Below, one piece after another: positions 1-11,148 of a stretch of DNA of 64,000 bases (the first letter of the stretch is position 1; each line of letters starts with the position of its first letter). A program made the position numbers and the translations under genes. This DNA comes from Ascochyta rabiei (Eukaryota > Ascomycota > Dothideomycetes > Pleosporales > Didymellaceae), in NCBI RefSeq assembly GCF_004011695.2, contig NC_082418.1, positions 496,001 to 560,000 on the forward strand, given 5' to 3'. Below the pieces are notes generated by a model. That model did no database searches. It was not told the origin of the DNA and worked only from the letters and a program-made list of their open reading frames with translations.

Positions 1-1
1 A

Positions 2-959
2 GCCATTGAAGGGACTAGTGCATGTGAATATGTGGAAGCAATTGCACACCGCGAGATTGCTTGGCTCAGTCACTATGCTGAATCTTTGCCGCTCTCTATG
101 GAGAAATGGAGCGCCTCCAAAGGCCAGAGCGACCGTCAGGCCCACATTGACTTACTCGGAAAGTTTCTCAGTGTCATTGCTCAATTACTTCCAAAAGAAC
201 CTGAACTACTTGCTCCCTTCCTTTGGCACCGCGACCTACACCCTGGCAACCTGTTCGTCTATGACGGAAAAATCTCTAGCGTCATTGATTGGCAATCTTG
301 CTGGGTTGGCCCTCTCATCCTTCGAGCAAGGGCACCACGACTTCTGGATTACAACGGCGAAATTATGCTGAAGCTACCGCCGGAATACGAGGAGATGCCG
401 GAAGACGAGCGACGCTCAGTGGAGTATAAGGTACAGCAGTCTGTCCAGGTTTATAGTTACGAACACAAAACTGCTGGTCGGAATCCCCTCTTGAATCAGG
501 TGCTAAGATATCCTCATGGAAAAATGTTGAGTAACGTTGTGGAATTCGCCTCTGCGTCTTGGGACGGAGACATCCTTCCTCTTCGTGACTGTTTGATTCG
601 AATTGAGAGGTACGAAACACTGCTTAGACTTTTGACAGTCATGTCTGGGAACTGATAACTGCTCTAGGGACTGGAAAGAATATGCTGGCTCAACAGCCAC
701 TTGCCCATACCATTTTTCTGCTGAAGAAATTCAGAAAAGCCACGAAGACGCGGTTAGCTATAACGATATGCGGGATTTTTGGGATGACTTGGAAGGCCGA
801 GTAGATGATACTGGTTTTACCACCCCTGACTTCTTTGACGATGCTGTAGATCTTTTTTCTACTCTACGAGAAAATGGCTTGAAGACATTAGAAGGCCCGG
901 AGCTTAAGCGTTTCGAGGAGCAGACGCGGTGGGTGCTTGACTATAGAAAGAAACAATAG
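2..959 (+). CDS. APH-type phosphotransferase family protein, 5'-truncated by the window edge
   Basis: Only the C-terminal 299 residues are present; the gene begins before base 1. The APH/choline-kinase-like catalytic motif HRDLHPGNLF, followed by SVIDWQ (the metal-binding Asp segment), is clear in exon 1. Exon 1 ends at 609 and exon 2 runs 668-959, with an intron at 610-667 (GTACGA donor, CTGATAAC branch site, CTCTAG acceptor). Splicing gives IER-DWKEYAG, then CPYHFSAEEI and NDMRDFWDDLEG, the usual ending of fungal members. Read without the intron, the gene looks frameshifted; it is not. Fungal paralogues of this family are numerous and their substrates mostly unknown, so no substrate is proposed. 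The stop at 957-959 directly abuts the end of a recombinase relic on the other strand. Confidence 0.85.
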
Positions 960-1840
960 GCTACTCGATGACTCATCTATTGCTACCAGCTCTCTGGCCT
1001 AAGCTCTTTATCTGATTACTGAAACAACTGTAGTTCCCGATGTGCTTATCAGATATTGTTCGGTCAGGACAGACACCATACATAACAGGTTGTGTGTGCT
1101 TGCTTGGCCTGTAAAGGAAGGTGTATCTCATGGCTCCAGGCGGTATCTCCTTGCTTTCTATATCGTCTATGGAATCGGCGTCCTCGAAAACGCGGTCGGC
1201 CAGAGCTTGGGCGAGGAACTAGATCACTAGATAAAGAGCTCGGTCCTCTGGTCCTGCGTAGAGCACGAGCAGCGGTCTATGCATATCAGTAAGGCCTTTC
1301 TGAGGCTCGCTGGAGTACGCACGCATATTTTTCGTTTCTTTGGTGGCCCTTATGATTATGAACACGCACTTGTAAGGCGATCTGTTGTACCTAGAGTCTT
1401 TCTGCCGTACTACTTCTACGTCGCCATAGAGTAGTCTCTCGTTGCTGTACTTCTACCCTTCTGATTCAATGACCTCACCTGGGCGACTGCCTATGAAAGA
1501 TAAAGGAAGCAGCGAGGATACTAGCTGTATGACGATGCGCGAGTGAGGTGATTCATACTTATTGCATACTAGAAGAAATCGCACAAGGTCCTGGATAACT
1601 GCTAGTGGAGCGATGGGCTTTTTGTATGCTCGTGTAGAAAGCTGCTCTATCCTTGGCAAATCGAATTTGATATACTATTCAATTATTATACTGTAAGCTG
1701 CGGTGAGTTCTAGTAATACGCACCGCTGCGAGAACCTGATTCTGTTTAGTGTTGTATTCGTGATTTGTATAAGCTTTCACAGCGCGCTTGAATGCAGAAA
1801 GATAATATCTAAGTGTAATGTTAGCCATCCTAGCGCCAGA
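960..1840 (-). pseudogene. Relic of a DUF3435/FluG-type (tyrosine-recombinase-like) gene
   Basis: Reading the minus strand from about 1840 down gives blocks that follow the DUF3435/FluG family in order: TLRYYLSAFKRAVKAYT, YIKFDLPRIEQLST, IQDLVRFLL, VIQLVSSLL, GSRPGEVIES, SNERLLYGDVEVV, FLAQALADRVFEDA, IESKEIPPGA, SNQIKSLGQRAG. The arginine of SRPG matches the conserved R of this domain. The blocks are separated by in-frame stops (after VIESEG and LYLVI, for example) and at least one frame change, so the gene is dead. DUF3435 is also the domain of the 'captain' recombinases of fungal Starship elements; whether this copy came from a captain or from an ordinary FluG-domain gene cannot be decided here. 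The C-terminal part carrying the catalytic tyrosine was not found. Confidence 0.65.
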
Positions 1841-3977
1841 GCCGTCAGAGCCCTGCCCTTATGCAACCATGGTTGATACCAATAAGTAGCCAACAAAAAT
1901 AGCGGTTCGTCAGACCCTGGCCTGCTAAGCTTTATAATTCTAAGCGACTGCACAATAACCATGGAAGTGCAAGCGGGACTGAGGTTGCGTGACCTCTGAC
2001 TCCTCTTAATGCCTTCTAGTTTCTCTGGTAATCCAGGGAGCCAACGCTATATAAGCCACATCGCCCCCCGCCTCTCTCCCCCCTCCCCCCTCCCAAAGCT
2101 AAGTCCCACGCAAATTTTGCATATCATCCTCGAGGTTCCTCTGGAAGTCTGCCTACAAGTTCTTGTACACTCGCTGCCTGATGATCACAGCGGCAACAAC
2201 GTTAAATTCAAGAACCGCCTCTTAGATGCCTGACAAATGGTGATAGTAAGATGGCAAAAACTTCGCAAAAACATACAACAGCGGGTATTCGCTAGTGGTC
2301 ACCCACCTAACTACTAATCCGCCGGTACGTTGCTTAAATAGGGCTGAGCGAACGGGAAGCCTTGTTTTCAACGTCCTATGGTCGTATGTGAAAATAGTGG
2401 AAATTCAACAATTAATATTCTTATTCAAATTGCTCGTGCTTGTGAAGCGTGCCCAATCCTCCAGGCATCACTCTTCTGAGCGAACTTCTGCAAAGCAGCC
2501 TGATCGCGCGATGGGTGAAGATCTGCATACGCATTCACGCTCTTGACCTTGCAGTTCCGTCAGTATTGCCAGCCAGACCGGTTGTAATCACGCGTCTGGA
2601 CAACTCTGCCACCGTGCAACTCTATCTGAGTAGATCCTCAGTCGTCTACCAGACATGCCTTCCGCACCATATTCACTTCACTCATGACTCCACATATTGG
2701 GATTCAGGAATGACAAGAAGTGAGCGGAACAATGGCTCCAGTAAGATCTTCTCAGAAGTGTCATAAGACAAGCTCACCTGTCTGCTGTTGGGCTAAAAAA
2801 GCAGGCTGTGGGCTGCGGCTTCCGCAATGCCGCGCTTTATGTGTATGGCGATGTCGCGGACCACTCTGGATATCAGCCGGTGAAGTATACCGCGACGGCT
2901 ACCTTATACCCGCAGCCAACCTATGTAATATCCCGGATCCCAGCTAGGATCAGCGACGCCCAATAGTTGTGGGAGACGCCTTGTTGCCGCCACACGCATG
3001 TCCCCGACTTACGGCTTTGCTATCTTCGTGTCGAGTTTCGAAGAAGGAAGTGGGCCGTTGGACGGTACCAGCGCGCGGGCGACGAGAGTAGAGTAAATGA
3101 GAAGGTCCGGTATGTGGTAAGGCGGGCGGACAATGTACGTCATCAAAGACAAATCCGAAGTTTTCGAGTTGCGTAGTCAAGAAATAAACCAGCGTGGCTT
3201 GACCAGAAGCAGCAAAAACGTCTGCTGTACGAGCGGAATGCCAGCAGGCGTAGGGCGAGTGCACAAAGAGTGGCAGTGAAGGAGACTTCCCGACATATAA
3301 TGAAAGCCTGAAAAAACACGCAATCACAGTCAGACAGTACAAAAGAAGATGAAGTCGCAGAATTGGCTGATCGCGTAGCTTTCCTAACAACTCGATCGTA
3401 TGTCTCTGCCACTTAGTCGAGCAGAAACCTCAAACGGCTCCACATCCTCTTCCTGCAGGCTGCTTGTGTGTAAACAGGATCATCAATCTTGACTCGCACT
3501 TGGAATGAGGACTTGTTCGAGGGCGAATACGAAAATATCAAGAGGAACCGGCTTTCTTGGTTTGCTATAGCTTATACTTCCGAAGACTCCCGAGCACGAA
3601 AGACCACACAAATTTTGGAAGTGACGACAAGCATGAAGATAACAAACAAAATAAACTATACTACTCATATGCAGAAGGTGGAAACAAGCACTATACTATG
3701 TAGAGCTCGACGCGCTTCCTGGATCGGTCGCTTCGGCGCAATGTTGTTTCAGTCAGACCAATCACTCCGGTCATGCAACTGCCGAACCCAGTGCATAACC
3801 AATTTCTCGGAGTTCAACGTAAAGCGTAGCGGGAAAATCTCCGACTCGCAGCCGAGTGATGTTCCATGGCTTCGAGATGTTTCAATGCCTCAAGATATAT
3901 TGGAAAGCCTTATCTACATAAGAAGGTGGCTTCTTCTCCACAAGGCCGTTGCATCTTGACTCAGAAAATCACCCAAG
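1841..3977. other. Gene-poor stretch without a recognisable gene
   Basis: No reading frame here resembles a known family, and the short open frames have no coherent splice structure. A pyrimidine-rich run (C and T only apart from isolated bases) lies at 2066-2096. Fragments such as YVIKDKSEVFEL near 3130 faintly recall copia-type integrases but are too short to call. The last 150 bases serve as the upstream region of the secreted-protein gene that starts at 3978. Confidence 0.5.
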
Positions 3978-4599
3978 ATGCGTTTGACTTTCATCTCCCT
4001 CAGCTCACTAGCTCTTACGACTGGTCTCGCACTTCCAGGTTCTGCAGCTCCTGCTTCTGATGTATCGCTTCAGACTAGACAGAATGCCCCCGTAAAACCA
4101 CCACCCTGCGTTCGCAGGCCCGGCACGACAGTGAAAGAAACACACAATCGTCACAAAGCATTCGCCTACGCTTTCATCTATGAGAGAGACATCACTGAGG
4201 CATTTCGATATATTGCGCATGATTACATTGTTCGCAGCCTTCTGCCTTGATTGTTTTGCCCTGACTGACAGCTCGGACAGAACCACAACCCATTAGCAAA
4301 GAACGGCTCCGATTCAGCATGGTCTATCTTGAGCCCAATCTGGGCTTCTCAAAATATAACAGTGTTGCGCACGACTTTCATATCGCCGCAGGGATGGTTG
4401 AACTACAACACCAGCTTTGGAGAAGTCGTCGATAGATTTCGCTGGGAGGAAGGGTGTATTGCCGAGCATGTAAGTGTCTTCCGTGTGCGACCATTTTGTT
4501 AAGTAGAGCGTCCTTGCTGACCAAATCCAGTGGGACCAGGGTGAGGTTTTCCCGAGTACGACATACCACAAGTCGAAGTGGGTGAGCGAGGCGCGGTAG
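3978..4599 (+). CDS. Small secreted SnoaL-like (NTF2-fold) protein
   Basis: Three exons, 3978-4229, 4281-4469 and 4531-4599, give 169 residues. Introns of 51 and 61 bp both fall between codons, the second with a consensus GTAAGT donor. The N-terminus is a typical signal peptide: MRLTF, a hydrophobic stretch and an Ala-rich end (GSAAPA), so export is expected. The mature part has the pattern of fungal SnoaL-like proteins: HKAFAYAFIYERD, AFRYIAHDYI joined to NHNPLAKNGSDSAW, SILSPIW, ITVLRTTF, WLNYNTSFGEVVDRFRWEEG and CIAEHWDQGEVFPS. Members of this fold are small cone-shaped barrels; some are cyclases or isomerases and many are of unknown role. The first donor (GTTCGC) is weak, and a further small intron near the stop (GTGAGC at 4582) cannot be excluded, so the last residues are less certain. 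Confidence 0.75.
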
Positions 4600-4975
4600 T
4601 CGCCGCTTGTGCAGGTTGCATTCTTATTACCTGAAACTAGAATGAGGCAACGAAATTTTTATCTCATCGCCACGAAGGTTGCGTTTTGGTGCAAGCCCAG
4701 GATGTTCCGGTGTGCGTTTACACCAGACATACCAAACGCTCAATTCACCTCTTCTCACGCCCTATCCGAGCCTTCGCCGTAGTTTTAGCCCGTTTCTGCT
4801 CACCTGTTTGGCGAAAGAAGTTAACTCACAAAACATTCGTCTATTTGGATCTGCTGTAATCTGGGTAAAAGTGTTTCTTCTCTATTCCCCACTACAAAAT
4901 ACCAACCATGCACAAAGCCTCAGCTATGGCGTTGGTTGTATCATTGTCATCAGGCTGCTCAGCTCCTTGTTAAGA

Positions 4976-7207
4976 TCAAGCGAGCAGTATTGCCTGCTGA
5001 AGCCATCCGCTAGCGACAGCATCCTCAACCTCGCCGTCCATGATGCCATGAGCATATATAACACACGAATTCGTACTTCTGTTCGAAGTCTGCATCGCCA
5101 CCTCCTTCCACACTTCGGAGAACAACTGGTACTCTCCCGCCATCCAGTACCGCGATGACATCTCCTTTTTTGACAAATCGCCGAGTGAGCAGGTAAAGGC
5201 CGTTCAAGCTTATAACGAAGATGTAGTTTTCGCTGTCTTCTTAAGGTAGCTCGATGGGCTCTAATTTCGCATCTGGAGCATCGGGACTGCCCGTAGCAAT
5301 ACACGTGCGAGGGAGCTCTCCAGCTTTGATGTTGTATAAATTCATCGTGTCCAGCTCCTCAATCCCCTCTGTCGTCAGCCGGCGCATTCTAAGAGGTGCA
5401 GCGCAGTCTTTAACCACAGTGCGCCAGAATGCTCGGGTAGGGCTTTCGGGGTCTCTCGGAGGCTTGGCTGCATTCTTACTAGTTGGGGGAACGTATTCAG
5501 GGGTTTCGGCCCTACCCTCATAAATTAAGTGCAGTATGTGCGGTGCTGAGTACCCGTGTCGGCCGTCGCGGAGGCCGGTGTGCTGAAGGACAGAGTCAAC
5601 TCGACATCGGTCTTGCCTTGTCAGATCTTTGGATCGGGAGAACATGCCTCTCCCCCAATCTGGAAACATGGACCCAATACGATCGATGATGGTTCCTTGA
5701 AGCACTAATATATTTATATGCTTGCTCACCACACGACAGTTTACGCTCTCAGTCTTCGATCCAGCATTGAAAATGTCTCTTTGAGCAAACATGACTGGGA
5801 AGCAGTCGTCACGCTGTAGATGGAACTCTGTTGTCCAAGAGAGTATGGATTCGTGATATCCATGTGACATTGTAACGCTTCTCTTTTGGACCTCTCTCAG
5901 ATGCTTCAACCCTCGACCGAACTCAAACGGGTTCTGGCACATAATATCGAGGTTGCCGGATATTCTGATCAAAGCCAGTGTTACCTCTTGATATCAGCGC
6001 TGCAGGACCTTGGTATAGTCGACGTTGATATTGTGCCTTTGAGTGATTAGTCCGAGTAATGCATATATCTTGTCTCTGGGATCTGCAGCTTGTTTGTCGC
6101 GAAACCGTGTAAGGACGTCAAGGAGCGTGTTGGATGATTTAATGGTCGGGTCGCACATGGTCTTGCGTTGGTCCTCAATAATCTTCGCGTTGGTGAAGAT
6201 TCGTCGAAAGTTTTTCTTATTCATGTAGCGGTAGCCGTGGGAAGTCTCGATCGCATGAAATACATCAAAGTACGGCTCGTCTTTGAAGAATTTTGACATG
6301 TAGGCCCATTCCAGTTCCGTCCTACCACATAGTAACGTCACTTGCGGCGCGCAAGATATCTCCTGGACGACCCAAACACGACTCCAGAAAGTTGGGCATA
6401 TTAAGAGTGGCATAAGGGCATTTCCCTCGACGTCAATCAACATCTCTGCAGTTGCTGCTGATTAAGCATCGTGGCCTGAGTGCTCTTCTTTCCGTTTCTG
6501 AGTGGCTCTATACCTGTCCATGTCCTGCTGCGTCTGGGCAAAGTTTTCTTCGAATGTTCTGAGCGTGTGTGAATCTCGAACTACTATCTTTCGCAGTAAT
6601 TCCATCGCTGCCACCACCACTCCTTCAGTATGTTGAACTGCTGTTGTTGCTCTTTGAGATGGTCTAGTTCGCCTTTCTCGAGACGCTGTAGATGTTCCTC
6701 TTGCGTGCGCCAGTGTTCCGTTTCCAGGTTCAAATGCTCAAAGGGGACTCCACGAATATCCATCTGTGTCGGTCCAACCCAAGCGAGAACGCGTCGGCAC
6801 GAAGAGTACACCTTCCGTATTAATTCCACCTGCTGGGCTCGTTCGTAAAGGTCTTGCTGATTGATGCAGAATGCGTCAATCCAGAATAGCCGTGGTTTTT
6901 CTTTTTGTCTGAAGTTGCATAATATTGATGTCAAATTGTGTGTAACAAGTAGCTGCTGGTTGTACACGATGATGGAATCCGAAAAATCTGGCTCTCCCCA
7001 CACATATGAGAGCGTCCCGTATGACGGAAGTTTCAGAGCAGTGCCCGTACCAAACGATAACGAGGTGTGAGAGAATGTGCATCGCAAAGAGGAGTCATCT
7101 TTCAATGGCGGGTGCAGAGTGATCAGGCGTATCTCCTCTTTGCTTGGGTCGAGAGGCGGATACGCTAACAGCCGGCGTACTGGCTGATCTGGTTCGAGAG
7201 GCGACAT
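4976..7207 (-). pseudogene. Broken HET-domain (heterokaryon incompatibility) gene
   Basis: The first 200 codons from the ATG at 7207 carry HET-domain hallmarks: LPSYGTLSYVWGEP, WIDAFCINQQD, ERAQQVELIRKVYSSC and VLAWVG. After a frame change near 6584, the middle part contains FWSRVWVVQEI and DPRDKIYALLGL. The C-terminal part has RRFVKKGDVIAVLDGG, VPVVLR and YAHGIMDGE, typical of the tail of these proteins. Lesions: an in-frame TGA at 5994-5996 between DYTKVLQR and YQEVTLALI that no intron can remove, and a two-base slip in the TA run at 5054-5060 that throws YAHGIMDGE out of frame. The TAA at 5241-5243 could lie in an intron running from a GTGTAT donor to a GACAG acceptor. HET genes trigger cell death on fusion of unlike hyphae and decay often; this copy looks inactive. 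Confidence 0.75.
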
Positions 7208-7819
7208 GTTCGAGGCTTTCAGATCTTTCCTGATTGAGCGAGCCGCAAAAGGGTGATTCGACCACTAAATTAAAGTAAGGTGTAAGGCTGAATGCTTTTA
7301 CCCCGCAGATGCATATTGTTTGCACACACACCGTACTTCCCTTAGGTTTGGCTTGTAGTTCTCGGTTGGCAATGCATAATGACATGTCGTAAGCACTGCC
7401 TCTCAATCTTGTTGGCTTTAACGAGGTATGCTGAGAGCCTACTGCAGCCACTTCGAGAAGATGAGAAGGTGTCCAGACTATCCATTACAACGTCGTATCA
7501 ATAAAGACTTCGGCGTTTGCTTCTCTGGCTAAAACTGATGTTGCCTTTGAACTTCCTCGCTACAAGTAACGCAGAGGAGAGCATAGATCGACGTTAGAAA
7601 TATGTAGAGGTCAAAATTGTGGCGGTACTTAGTCGTATTTGCCAAGCATGATGATTGGTGTTGATTGTCGATGTAGCACGCTGCATATCGCTCAATCAAG
7701 ACATGTCAAGCCATATTTGGGGATGGGCCGATTCGAGTGTTCATCTACTGCGAGCTTGAAACGGCTGAGGATTGAAATAAGTTGTTATTGGCATTGATAA
7801 TCCTAAACATATTTCTATC
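7208..7819. other. Intergenic region, nothing recognised
   Basis: About 600 bases between the broken HET gene and the 3' end of the DUF3140 gene. The open frames here show no family likeness. The ATG-proximal part (7208-7500) would be the promoter of the HET gene. Confidence 0.5.
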
Positions 7820-8276
7820 CTAGGCTTTATAAGCTTCATGCCCCCAATTCTTCAGGCTCTTATAGCTCTTGCTGTTCGTATCCTGTTTGGCCTTCTCTTC
7901 CTGCGCAAGATGCCTCTTGCAATACGCAACAACCTTGCGCATATGGTCAATGTCGTCTTGCTCGTACTTGCTGGGGTCTTTCTTGGGGTTCTTCTCCAGG
8001 ATGGCGACAATCTTGCGGCCCGAGTCGTGGCCAATGGTCTCGCCGCTGCCGTCGTCTTTGGACCAGCCTGCGCCGGCGGACTCGTCTTGGCCGAGCCAGT
8101 CCTGAAGGTCCTTCGCGGACATGTTCACGAGCTCGTTGAACTCTCTTTGTTATGTCAGTTTAACACTGAGACTGGGCTAGATGGGTTTAAAGTACTCAAT
8201 GACGGTGTCCTGGAATATGTCAGTTTCGTGCTGTGCGGTTTTGATGCATGCAACTACATACATTGTCTTTGACCAT
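7820..8276 (-). CDS. DUF3140 family protein
   Basis: Three exons on the minus strand (8276-8262, 8209-8196, 8144-7820) give 117 residues. The first exon is 15 nt (MVKDN) and the second only 14 nt (DTVIE), joined to EFNELVNMSAKDLQDWLG. The body has the DUF3140 pattern: GAGWSKDDGSGETIGHDSGR, KIVAILEKNP, DIDHMRKVVAYCKRHLAQE and SKSYKSLKNWGHE. The family is shared by bacteria and fungi and has no established function; bacterial members are often annotated as putative DNA-binding proteins. Introns of 52 and 51 bp have good donors (GTATGT, GTACTT) and acceptable acceptors (CCAG, AAAG). The most uncertain part is the 14 nt exon. The protein is small, charged and cytosolic or nuclear, with no signal peptide. 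Confidence 0.8.
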
Positions 8277-8623
8277 TTTGCGCGGCGCACTTAACAAACT
8301 TGCGGTTTGGATGTAGTCTTGGAGGTTAGTTCTTTCAACACAGGAACGATAATGTTTCGATGAAATATTGAGAACAGTCTGCGAATTGTAGCATTTCGAT
8401 TTCCAAAACATTGACGTCAGGACTCCAGTGTGAATGGCACGTGACATATTTGGAAGCATCTTGGGAGACGGAACTCCAGCGCCGTGATTCGCGGTTTGAA
8501 GGTAAGCCTCAAGAAAGAAACGAATGTGGACATGTCAAATTCGCGATTATTGTCCCTGGTTGATGCCTCCTTGCGACAATAGCAAGTCTACGTCGAGTTG
8601 TGTTGCGTCATAGCGGCGTGCTA

Positions 8624-8663
8624 CCGTGTCCGTGCGCGCAACGACCGGAGTCGCGCAACGACC
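8624..8663 (+). repeat. Left terminal inverted repeat of the Fot1-like element
   Basis: 40 bp starting CCGTGTCCGTGCGCGC, the exact reverse complement of 11149-11188, preceded by TA. It contains two direct copies of CGCGCAACGACC separated by GGAGT. Confidence 0.95.
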
Positions 8664-8774
8664 AAAAACCACCTTAATGCTCAAAATTAGATAAGGCTAT
8701 AGAGCCACCTACAACAGCTATTATTTTATAATTTTGTAGTGTAGTACTAATTAATTACTTACAAAAAAGATGTA

Positions 8775-11118
8775 CTATTTAAATTTGGCTAGTAACTTAA
8801 CGTTGCGGCTACGTGATGTGGTTTTAAGTAGGGGAGCTGGGGCCAGCAATAGGGGACTACAACCACCAATATTATCCCTAGGACTACGTTTTTAACGCTT
8901 TTTTAGCTAGGTTGCTTATAAAGCTTTCTTTTTACCCTTTTAAGGTAATTATATAGCTTTTACAGCATTAAGCTCTTGTTATTAACACTGCTTTTTAGCC
9001 TCCTGTTTAGCCTTCTAATTTGCTGTATTAGCCTTCTCCTTCTTACGTACTACCTTAGCTGCCTCTTACACTACACACCTCTCCTCCTTCTCCTTCTCCT
9101 TAACCAGCTTCTTAGCAGCTGCTACTTTCTTACTAGTAGCTTTTCTAAGCCTCTCCTCCTTCTTCTTATGTTGTCTGACTCGCTTACAGAAGCGTGCTTT
9201 GTTAACCTTTCTAGGTAACTAGAACACTGCACCACTATAGTACTCCTGCTGTTGCTACAAGTCTAAGGTTTTACTCTTCTTTTTGTGCTTCTTCTGCGTC
9301 TTTACAGTCTTTTTAAGGCTATCTATCTTATACTAGAGAAGTAAGGTTTTAACTAAGATATAGTAGATTAATTGTCTTATCTTTTTAACGTTACTCTTAC
9401 TCTAGTTTTTAACCACACGCTGCAACAACATCTCTATTTTAAGCTAACGTACTCTACGGTCGAGCGGATCACACGATCGAGCGGATCACTCAAAACCCCA
9501 CCAAAATTGTCCAAAACTACAACCCTTTATTTCAACAACCACGCAATAAAATCTTCTTAAAATCTCAGAATAGTATTGCATAGTTATTGGTAAGTACATA
9601 TCTAGATTTCAGCTTTATAGCTATAATAGTTATAGAAATAGCCTGCAAATAGTGCTAAACACCCCTGTAAAACAGTAATCGCTTAATAACGTCTGTGTTA
9701 TAGATTCTAGCACTCTAAGACTTTTAAATACTCTTATTTATATTAGTGCAGCCCTGTCCTAAAAATTTTAGAAGATTTTATTGCGTGGTTGTTGAGATAA
9801 AGGGTTGTGGTTTTAGGCAATTTTGGTGGGGTTTTGAGTGATCCGCTCGATCGTGTGATCCGCTCGACCGTGGAGTACGTTAATCCTTGTTACTATAAAC
9901 AGACAATAAGGACCTATCTAAATCTAAGCTCTCTAGTGTTTTAATAAAGCAGTAGAGGATAACGTTAGGATTAAGTAGATAGATACCTGTTGCCTTAAAG
10001 GACTTAAGTATTAGCTTTTTAGTGAAGCTACACATCTACGCTAGCCAGAATAGGCAGAAGAAGTCTGCTCTAGTAATAGGTGCGTTATTTTAAGCCTTAT
10101 AGATGTGTGTTATAACTACTTTTAAGTACGCTGTTAATAGAGGCTTAAACAGTACTACATTAAGCAGCTAGAGCGTTTAGGTTAAGTAAGGGGGAAGGAC
10201 AGCTAGGAGGATCTTGTAGTTATTATAGTACTTAATAAAGTCTATTGTTATGTAGGATCTGTAGCTATCTAGTATTAAAAGCCTCTACTTTCTTTATGCT
10301 TTCTCCTTAGTGTAGTAATTAAACACCTACTTAAGCTAGGCAAGGCCTATATCCCTATTTGTCTACCCTAAGAAAGATAATATAACTATTACAGAGTGTT
10401 TTCCTAGCTTAATTTTAGCTACCTAGTCTAATTTAATGCTAGCGTTAGCTAACTTATAGATAATGCCTAGCAGTAGTACTGTTCTATTACCACACACACA
10501 CGCTATAAGCGTCTACTAAGCTTAGTTACTATCCTAGATAGATGCTTTAATCTCTTCCTTTATCTATATACACTTACTAAACATGTGTTTTATCCTGCCT
10601 GTAATGCTAATTATAAAGCCCTTCTTATCTATATTATATATGTAGTAACCCTTAATAGAGTATTTAGAGATTTTATGCTGTAGTAGGTTAAAGTAGAGCG
10701 TATATTTATTGTAGGAATTAGCGTTATAACATAGTTAATCTATTCTAGTAGAGTAACATAAGATAAGATAGATAGAGTACTTGTTAATAAAGCAGGTAAC
10801 CCAGCTCTTACTGACTAGATTTTAAGCCACTAGCAACGCGAAATTCTAGATTATCTCTCTAGTAGGTAGTAAGTAACAAGTACTAAGTAACTCTATGTAC
10901 TTTATAAGCTCTATCTCCTGTTATAGCGTTAAACGTTGCTGGTTAATGTCCTTAGTCTCCTAGGAGTCCTAAACGTGCTTGTGTCTCTAAGCTAGAGTTA
11001 CGCAGTTAACACTAAACCTGGTAGCAAAATGCTGATACATAAGTTTTTTGCCTGGTTTTAGCGTATTAATTACTGCAAGCGCTTTGTTAATAGCTGCTAT
11101 AGTTGTTAAGTTATGACG
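8775..11118 (-). pseudogene. Remnant of a Fot1-family (DDE_1) transposase
   Basis: The minus strand spells out a whole transposase broken by many stops. In order: the N-terminal helix-turn-helix part (AAINKALAVINTLKPGKKL, YQHFATRFSVN), NQQRLTL-x-QEIELIKYIE, the DDE domain (IYNIDKKGFIISITGR, ACVCGNRTVLLLGIIY, VAKIKLGKHSVIVIF), the block before the tail (ITRADFFCLF, FKATGIYLLNP), then, beyond the inserted MITE, the usual C-terminal signature (KTLDL-x-QQQEYYSGAVF, EAAKVVRKKEKA) and the ending LKTTSRSRNVKLLAKFK with its stop at 8775-8777. Stops occur where Gln, Arg and Trp codons are expected (TAG, TAA and TGA from C-to-T or G-to-A changes), which fits RIP. The gene cannot encode a working enzyme. 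Confidence 0.85.
9447..9880. mobile_element. MITE with about 115 bp inverted arms, inserted in the transposase remnant
   Basis: Arms at about 9447-9565 and 9762-9880 are near-perfect inverted copies, starting ACGTACTC at both ends. TA flanks the element on each side (9445-9446, 9881-9882). Each arm has the 13-mer TCGAGCGGATCAC twice, the same paired-repeat layout as the host transposon's ends but a different sequence. The core of about 200 bp has no coding capacity. The transposase remnant reads up to both edges, so this is a later insertion. The arms differ at five to six sites, all C/T, three of them CpA-to-TpA, pointing to light RIP. Confidence 0.85.
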
Positions 11119-11148
11119 CGTCAAAGTATGGTGTAGTTGTGATGATTC

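Noticed and set aside
602..670. Apparent frameshift in the APH gene (stop at 653-655, then a new frame).
   Set aside because: A standard 58 bp intron at 610-667 with good donor, branch point and acceptor joins IER to DWK in frame and restores the family sequence, so the gene is intact here.
3110..3180. Short peptide TMYVIKDKSEVFEL resembling copia integrase.
   Set aside because: Only about a dozen residues fit, and the flanking sequence does not continue the domain.
5241..5243. In-frame TAA near the C-terminus of the HET gene as a third lesion.
   Set aside because: It can be removed by a plausible intron (GTGTAT donor after ELPRT, GACAG acceptor before ENYIF), so it is not counted as evidence of inactivation.
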